Assembly: GCA_938004025.1 (NCBI GenBank)
Contig: CALKXC010000328.1
Coordinates: 1-8,602 of the forward strand
DNA from: an uncultured Leucothrix sp.
Lineage (GTDB): Bacteria; Pseudomonadota; Gammaproteobacteria; Thiotrichales; Thiotrichaceae
Direction: 5' to 3'
Length of the DNA stretch: 8,602 bases
The position numbers and the translations under genes were made by a program. The number at the start of each line of letters is the position of its first letter. Position 1 is the stretch's first letter. Below the pieces are notes generated by a model, which did not search any database, was not told the DNA's origin, and was given only the letters and a program-made list of their open reading frames with translations. Below are positions 5,479-8,602 of this stretch, piece by piece.

Positions 5479-5501
5479 TAATTGATGCGCTGAGGTATAT
5501 T
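5473..5501 (+). promoter_or_regulatory. Candidate paaI-paaK promoter
   Basis: TATATT at 5496-5501 is a five-of-six -10 match and would start transcription near 5508, giving a leader of about 64 bases. The base positions 17 upstream (5473-5478, TGTATC) are a poor -35 and coincide with an operator-like arm. Weak, by eye. Confidence 0.28.
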
Positions 5502-5558
5502 TAAAACATAAAAAGCTGACTGAATTCGTTTAAGATTGTCGGTGTTAAATACAGAAAT

Positions 5559-5563
5559 AAAGG
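5559..5563 (+). promoter_or_regulatory. Ribosome binding site that sets the paaI start
   Basis: AAAGG lies eight bases before the ATG at 5572. The longer frame from a TTG at 5536 would place this site inside the coding region and adds twelve residues not usual for the family. Confidence 0.65.
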
Positions 5564-5571
5564 CTACTGTC

Positions 5572-6009
5572 ATGAGCGAATCAAAGGTTACTCCCGATGC
5601 TTGTAGTGCGGCAATGCACGAGAATGACCATGCTACAAAAGCACTTGGCATGAGGATAATCAGCACAACCCTTGGTGGATCTGTTGTATCGATGAAAGTC
5701 CGTCAAGATATGTTGAACGGTTACGGCAGTTGCCATGGCGGCATGATTTTTTCACTAGCGGATACAGCATTTGCGCATGCCTGTAATAGTGGGAACAAGC
5801 CAACAGTCGCTTCTGGTTGCACTATTGATTTCATCGCGCCGGGTAAAGAAGGCGATACGCTGACGGCACGAGCATCAGAGCGTTCGCGCAGCGGTAAAAC
5901 CGGTATTTACGATATCGAAGTGTTTAATCAAAATGAGCAGTTGATCGCGACATTTCGTGGGCGTTCCTACCAGTTGAAAGGTAGTATTGTTCCGGAAGTC
6001 ATAGATTAG
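5572..6009 (+). CDS. paaI: PaaI-family hotdog-fold acyl-CoA thioesterase
   Basis: A 145-residue cytosolic hotdog thioesterase, near the usual PaaI length of about 140. The diagnostic phrase is CHGGMIFSLADTAFAHACN: His55-Gly-Gly and Asp64, the position of the catalytic Asp in studied PaaI enzymes. It is followed by VASGCTIDFIAPGKEGD and a late beta strand ending in FRGRSYQLKG. PaaI hydrolyses phenylacetyl-CoA and ring-hydroxylated derivatives, releasing CoA when the pathway stalls. It lies directly before paaK, with a gap of 74 bases and no terminator, and divergent from paaX; so it should share repression with paaK. The ATG at 5572 is chosen over a TTG at 5536 because of the AAAGG site. The family call is strong; the exact aryl substrate is inferred from context. 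Confidence 0.91.
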   Translation: MSESKVTPDACSAAMHENDHATKALGMRIISTTLGGSVVSMKVRQDMLNGYGSCHGGMIFSLADTAFAHACNSGNKPTVASGCTIDFIAPGKEGDTLTARASERSRSGKTGIYDIEVFNQNEQLIATFRGRSYQLKGSIVPEVID

Positions 6010-6083
6010 CTGACAAGCAAGATAATACTAAAAAGCATCATTAATTTGGATGCGCGTTGTAAATTTATTGAGGAGATCAAACC

Positions 6084-7385
6084 ATGAGTACTTTCCCTAG
6101 TGGTGGTTTAAGTTCAGTTGAAAATGCTAGTAAGGATGAGCTTCAGGCGCTTCAGTTACAGCGCATGAAATGGACTTTGGAGCTCGCTTACAACAACGTA
6201 CCCATGTACAAAAAGAAGTTTGATGATGCCGGTGTGCATCCTGATGATTTAAAACAGCTTTCAGATATCAGCAAATTCCCTTATACAACTAAAGAAGATC
6301 TTCGCGATAACTATCCATTTGGCATGTTTGCAGTCCCTCGTGAGCAGGTTGCTAGAATCCATGCTTCAAGTGGAACCACGGGTAAACCGACCGTTGTTGG
6401 TTATACGATTGGAGATGTGGATCGCTGGGCAGAGCTTGTGGCACGTTCGATTTGGGCGGCAGGGGGTAAAGCTTCGGATATGGTCCACGTCGCTTACGGT
6501 TACGGTCTGTTTACGGGTGGTTTAGGGGCTCACTATGGCGCTGAGAAGTTGGGTTGTAGCGTTATCCCAATGTCTGGTGGAAATACTGAAAAGCAAGTAC
6601 AGCTCATTCAAGATTTCAAACCCGATATCATCATGGTGACACCGTCCTACTGTTTGAATATTGCGGATGAGTTCGATCGTCAGGGTATTGATCCTAAAAC
6701 TTCTTCGCTGCGAGTTGGTATCTTTGGCGCTGAACCTTGGACTAATTCTATGCGTGAAGAAATCGAAGTGCGTATGGGCATGGATGCGGTCGATATTTAT
6801 GGCTTGTCTGAGATCATGGGTCCCGGTGTGGCACAGGAGTTTGTGACGACCAAAGATGGCCCAACCATTTGGGAGGACTTTTTCTATCCTGAGATAGTTG
6901 ATAGAGAAGTGCTGACGCCAATCGCTGATGGCGAAGAAGGGGAGTTGGTGTTTACTACGCTGAGCAAAGAAGCGATGCCAGTGATTCGTTATCGTACGCG
7001 TGATTTAAGTAAGTTGATGCCGGGTAGCGAGACAGTGATGCGCCGTATGGAAAAAATCACGGGGCGTTCGGATGACATGATGATTATCAGGGGAGTGAAT
7101 GTATTCCCAACGCAGATTGAAGAGCAGATCTTTAAAATAGTTAACCTATCGCCGCATTATCAGTTAGAAATAAGCCGAGATGGCAACATGGATAACCTGA
7201 CGGTTAATGTTGAAGCACGCAGTAATGACCTTGATGAAACAGCAAGAACAGAAGCGGCCAAAGCATTGCAACAGCAAGTTAAGAATATGGTGGGTGTTAC
7301 CGCTAAAGTAAATGTTAAAGCAGAAGGTGAGGTGGCACGTTCACAGGGTAAAGCGCAGCGAGTGGTTGACCTTAGAAAGTCGTAA
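6084..7385 (+). CDS. paaK: Phenylacetate-CoA ligase (AMP-forming)
   Basis: A 433-residue adenylate-forming ligase, matching the roughly 430-440 residues of PaaK. It activates an arylacetate, normally phenylacetate, with ATP and CoA to give the aryl-CoA thioester, AMP and pyrophosphate. Visible motifs: phosphate loop SSGTTGKPT (95-103), YGYGLFTGGLGAHYG (138-152), the adenine-binding YGLSE (239-243), RYRTRDL (302-308), the hinge block GRSDDMMIIRGVNVFP (327-342), and the C-terminal SQGKAQRVVDLR with the catalytic-type Lys423. GAGGAG at 6070-6075 lies eight bases before the ATG. It follows paaI and ends at a strong terminator, so this unit is only paaI-paaK. Related ligases use indoleacetate or hydroxyphenylacetate; sequence inspection cannot separate these. 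Confidence 0.93.
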   Translation: MSTFPSGGLSSVENASKDELQALQLQRMKWTLELAYNNVPMYKKKFDDAGVHPDDLKQLSDISKFPYTTKEDLRDNYPFGMFAVPREQVARIHASSGTTGKPTVVGYTIGDVDRWAELVARSIWAAGGKASDMVHVAYGYGLFTGGLGAHYGAEKLGCSVIPMSGGNTEKQVQLIQDFKPDIIMVTPSYCLNIADEFDRQGIDPKTSSLRVGIFGAEPWTNSMREEIEVRMGMDAVDIYGLSEIMGPGVAQEFVTTKDGPTIWEDFFYPEIVDREVLTPIADGEEGELVFTTLSKEAMPVIRYRTRDLSKLMPGSETVMRRMEKITGRSDDMMIIRGVNVFPTQIEEQIFKIVNLSPHYQLEISRDGNMDNLTVNVEARSNDLDETARTEAAKALQQQVKNMVGVTAKVNVKAEGEVARSQGKAQRVVDLRKS

Positions 7386-7401
7386 TCACAGTTGTTACAG
7401 T

Positions 7402-7442
7402 AAAAAAAGCCCATAACACTTGAAGGTGTGATGGGCTTTTTT
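7402..7442. terminator. Bidirectional intrinsic terminator between paaK and the moaD-like gene
   Basis: A run of seven A (7402-7408), GCCCAT (7409-7414) pairing with ATGGGC (7431-7436), then TTTTTT (7437-7442). After one mismatch the stem continues with ACACT (7416-7420) against GGTGT (7425-7429), one pair being G-U, around a TGAA loop. With A and T tracts on both sides it works for both strands: 17 bases after the paaK stop and 11 bases after the end of the moaD-like gene. Confidence 0.93.
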
Positions 7443-7452
7443 AGGTTAAGTG

Positions 7453-7701
7453 TTAACCGCCTTTAACAGGTGGAAACATGATGACCTCATCGCCATCTTT
7501 GAGCGGGGTACCATAGTCTTCTTCTTGAATTTTCTTGCCATCGAACATAATAAAGAACGGCCTGTCGTCTGCTAAACCCACTTTAGCAATGACGTCATTT
7601 ATAGTCGCCCCTTCATTAAGCTGCAAATCACAGCGAGAAAACTCGCCTGCAGTAGGTAAAAACACCCGCAGGCCACCCAACATTTTTAAAGAAATCTTCA
7701 T
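7453..7701 (-). CDS. MoaD/ThiS-like sulfur-carrier protein paired with the aldehyde oxidoreductase
   Basis: An 82-residue beta-grasp protein ending in FPPVKGG. The C-terminal Gly-Gly is the tail that is adenylated and thiocarboxylated in MoaD and ThiS so that sulfur can be handed on, for MoaD to make the dithiolene of molybdopterin. Typical features are the hydrophobic KISLKML start, the central LNEGATINDVIAKVGL helix and KDGDEVIMFPPV before the tail. The frame opens at a TTG (7704), but the ATG at 7701 is preferred; it begins nine bases after the stop of the oxidoreductase gene, so the two form one transcript. MoaD-like genes beside tungsten aldehyde oxidoreductases are known and suggest a carrier dedicated to that enzyme's pterin. 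A general MoaD function cannot be excluded. Confidence 0.88.
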   Translation of the reverse strand: MKISLKMLGGLRVFLPTAGEFSRCDLQLNEGATINDVIAKVGLADDRPFFIMFDGKKIQEEDYGTPLKDGDEVIMFPPVKGG

Positions 7702-7710
7702 CAATTCTAC

Positions 7711-8602
7711 TTATATCAAACCAAGTCGGGACATGGTTGCCTCAGTTGGCATACCTTCGCTATCCCAACCTCGAAGTTCATAATAACTCGGTAGCATCTC
7801 GTCTAACCGACAAACTTGGCCTTCAGCCGTTCCCGAGGTTGCGGGTTCTTCAAGGATACGCTTCGGAAGTGTGTCGTCTGCTTTTCTAAGGCCCGCACGA
7901 ATGTTAAAAACACGCTCAATATTCCAAATACGCTCACCCGTTTGATTAAAACGCTCCATGTCCCAGTCGCCTTCACAAGCTGCATTAATCAGTTCGCAAT
8001 AATCTTCCATGGTCCAGCCTGCACCACCAGGGAATAGGCAAAGGCCACTAGAGTCAATACTTGCGACTTGGTCTTGAGAGAATCGAACGATGTCAGCTTT
8101 ACCGGAAGTATCTGTTGTTTCAAAGTCTGAACTATATGGGTCGGCGCGTAGGTGACAGGCGCCACGATTACTAGTGGCATAAGCTAGGCCCATGCCTTGC
8201 ATTCCACGGCCATCATAAGCAGCAAACTCTTGACCTTTTACCGCCATCGATAAGTCGGGGTGACCGTATTTTGCAGTCAGTAGTTTAGAGCCCATCGCGA
8301 CGTCCAGACCAAAACCTTTACCCAGACCAACCATTTCAGTAATTTCACACAAGGCTTCAGCCGACCCAAACTTAAGTTCAACGCCGTCTGTTTGTTCTTT
8401 TGTTATAGCGCCTATCTCATACAGCTCCATTGCCGCAGCGATCGAACCGCCTAGTGAGATAGGATCCATGCCGTATTCATTACACAAGAAACCAGCGTAA
8501 GTAGCGGCATCAATATCATCAACACCACAGGCGGCACCTAGCGCATAGGCTGTTTCATACTCCAGTCCTCCAGAAGCTTTGTGGTATTGAGGCTTGTCTT
8601 TG
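7711..8602 (-). CDS. Tungsten-type aldehyde:ferredoxin oxidoreductase, C-terminal half (5' end outside window)
   Basis: The frame runs to the window edge, giving about 296 C-terminal residues of an enzyme usually near 600. An apparent start at 8487 is a TTG in mid-protein: codons before it continue as family sequence (KASGGLEYETAYALGAACG). The pterin and cluster motif DXXGLC is present as DSSGLC (8038-8055), whose Cys is the last ligand of the 4Fe-4S cluster in this family; the other three Cys should lie upstream, outside the window. Other family blocks are CNEYGMDPISLGGSIA, YDGRGMQGMGLAYATSNRGACHL and GERIWNIERVFNIRAG. Family enzymes oxidise aldehydes to acids at a tungstopterin and reduce ferredoxin or a partner subunit. 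Next to paaK, phenylacetaldehyde or a related arylacetaldehyde is a reasonable substrate, by inference. The metal cannot be read from sequence. Confidence 0.93.
   Translation of the reverse strand, partial: KDKPQYHKASGGLEYETAYALGAACGVDDIDAATYAGFLCNEYGMDPISLGGSIAAAMELYEIGAITKEQTDGVELKFGSAEALCEITEMVGLGKGFGLDVAMGSKLLTAKYGHPDLSMAVKGQEFAAYDGRGMQGMGLAYATSNRGACHLRADPYSSDFETTDTSGKADIVRFSQDQVASIDSSGLCLFPGGAGWTMEDYCELINAACEGDWDMERFNQTGERIWNIERVFNIRAGLRKADDTLPKRILEEPATSGTAEGQVCRLDEMLPSYYELRGWDSEGMPTEATMSRLGLI

Noticed and set aside
6034..6052. Possible hairpin GCATC...GATGC between paaI and paaK
   Set aside because: Five pairs around a nine-base loop and no T tract; too weak to call a terminator.
6319..6846. 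Two extra + strand frames inside paaK
   Set aside because: Out-of-frame shadows; paaK is intact across the region with all adenylation motifs.
7535..8180. Several frames on both strands across the moaD-like and AOR genes
   Set aside because: They overlap strongly recognised genes in other frames and show no domain or start signal of their own.
8485..8487. Start of a complete 258-residue AOR-like gene at 8487
   Set aside because: The codon is TTG, and the frame continues to the window edge with conserved AOR sequence, so the gene is simply cut by the window.
1..8602. Mobile elements, CRISPR array, tRNA or rRNA genes
   Set aside because: No transposase, integrase, terminal repeats, spaced repeat array or structural RNA signature was seen on either strand.

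Overview
The window looks like chromosome of a marine-type gammaproteobacterium, perhaps from the Oceanospirillales/Marinomonas/Neptuniibacter area. This is judged from protein style, moderately low GC and gene content; no rRNA or other taxonomic marker is present, so the placement is weak. No insertion sequence, integrase, tRNA, rRNA or CRISPR array is visible.

Layout. Positions 1-1242 (+) hold the end of an EamA/DMT-type exporter cut by the window edge, a 62-residue two-helix membrane protein overlapping it, and a glutathione S-transferase. Positions 1243-1440 are a dense regulatory region: a strong hairpin, a nested dyad, an exact-consensus sigma-54 promoter, and an 11-bp inverted repeat over the predicted transcription start. 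Positions 1441-4397 (+) are a polar-amino-acid-type ABC importer (ATPase, permease, permease, periplasmic binding protein). A PaaX-family repressor (4394-5332, -) converges on the importer, with its stop codon interlocked with that of the binding protein. A 239-bp control region (5333-5571) carries repeated operator-like words and divides paaX from the divergent pair paaI (hotdog thioesterase) and paaK (phenylacetate-CoA ligase), 5572-7385 (+). A bidirectional terminator (7402-7442) closes that pair and also an opposing unit (7453-8602, -) of a tungsten-type aldehyde:ferredoxin oxidoreductase (3' half only, running off the window) and a MoaD/ThiS-like sulfur carrier.

How the genes may work together (inference): the aldehyde oxidoreductase could oxidise an arylacetaldehyde such as phenylacetaldehyde, from phenylalanine or phenylethylamine, to the arylacetate. 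The MoaD-like protein would help make its pterin cofactor. PaaK would activate the acid to a CoA thioester, PaaI would release CoA from stalled intermediates, and PaaX would repress until the aryl-CoA appears. The sigma-54 importer may bring in the precursor; its binding protein keeps the carboxylate-binding Arg but lacks the usual alpha-amino-binding Asp, so its ligand may not be an ordinary amino acid. No ring-epoxidase or beta-oxidation paa genes are in the window.

Several annotated-looking starts are TTG codons that the sequence argues against. The ATPase reading frame opens inside its own promoter, and paaX, paaI, moaD-like and the small membrane protein each have a better ATG nearby.
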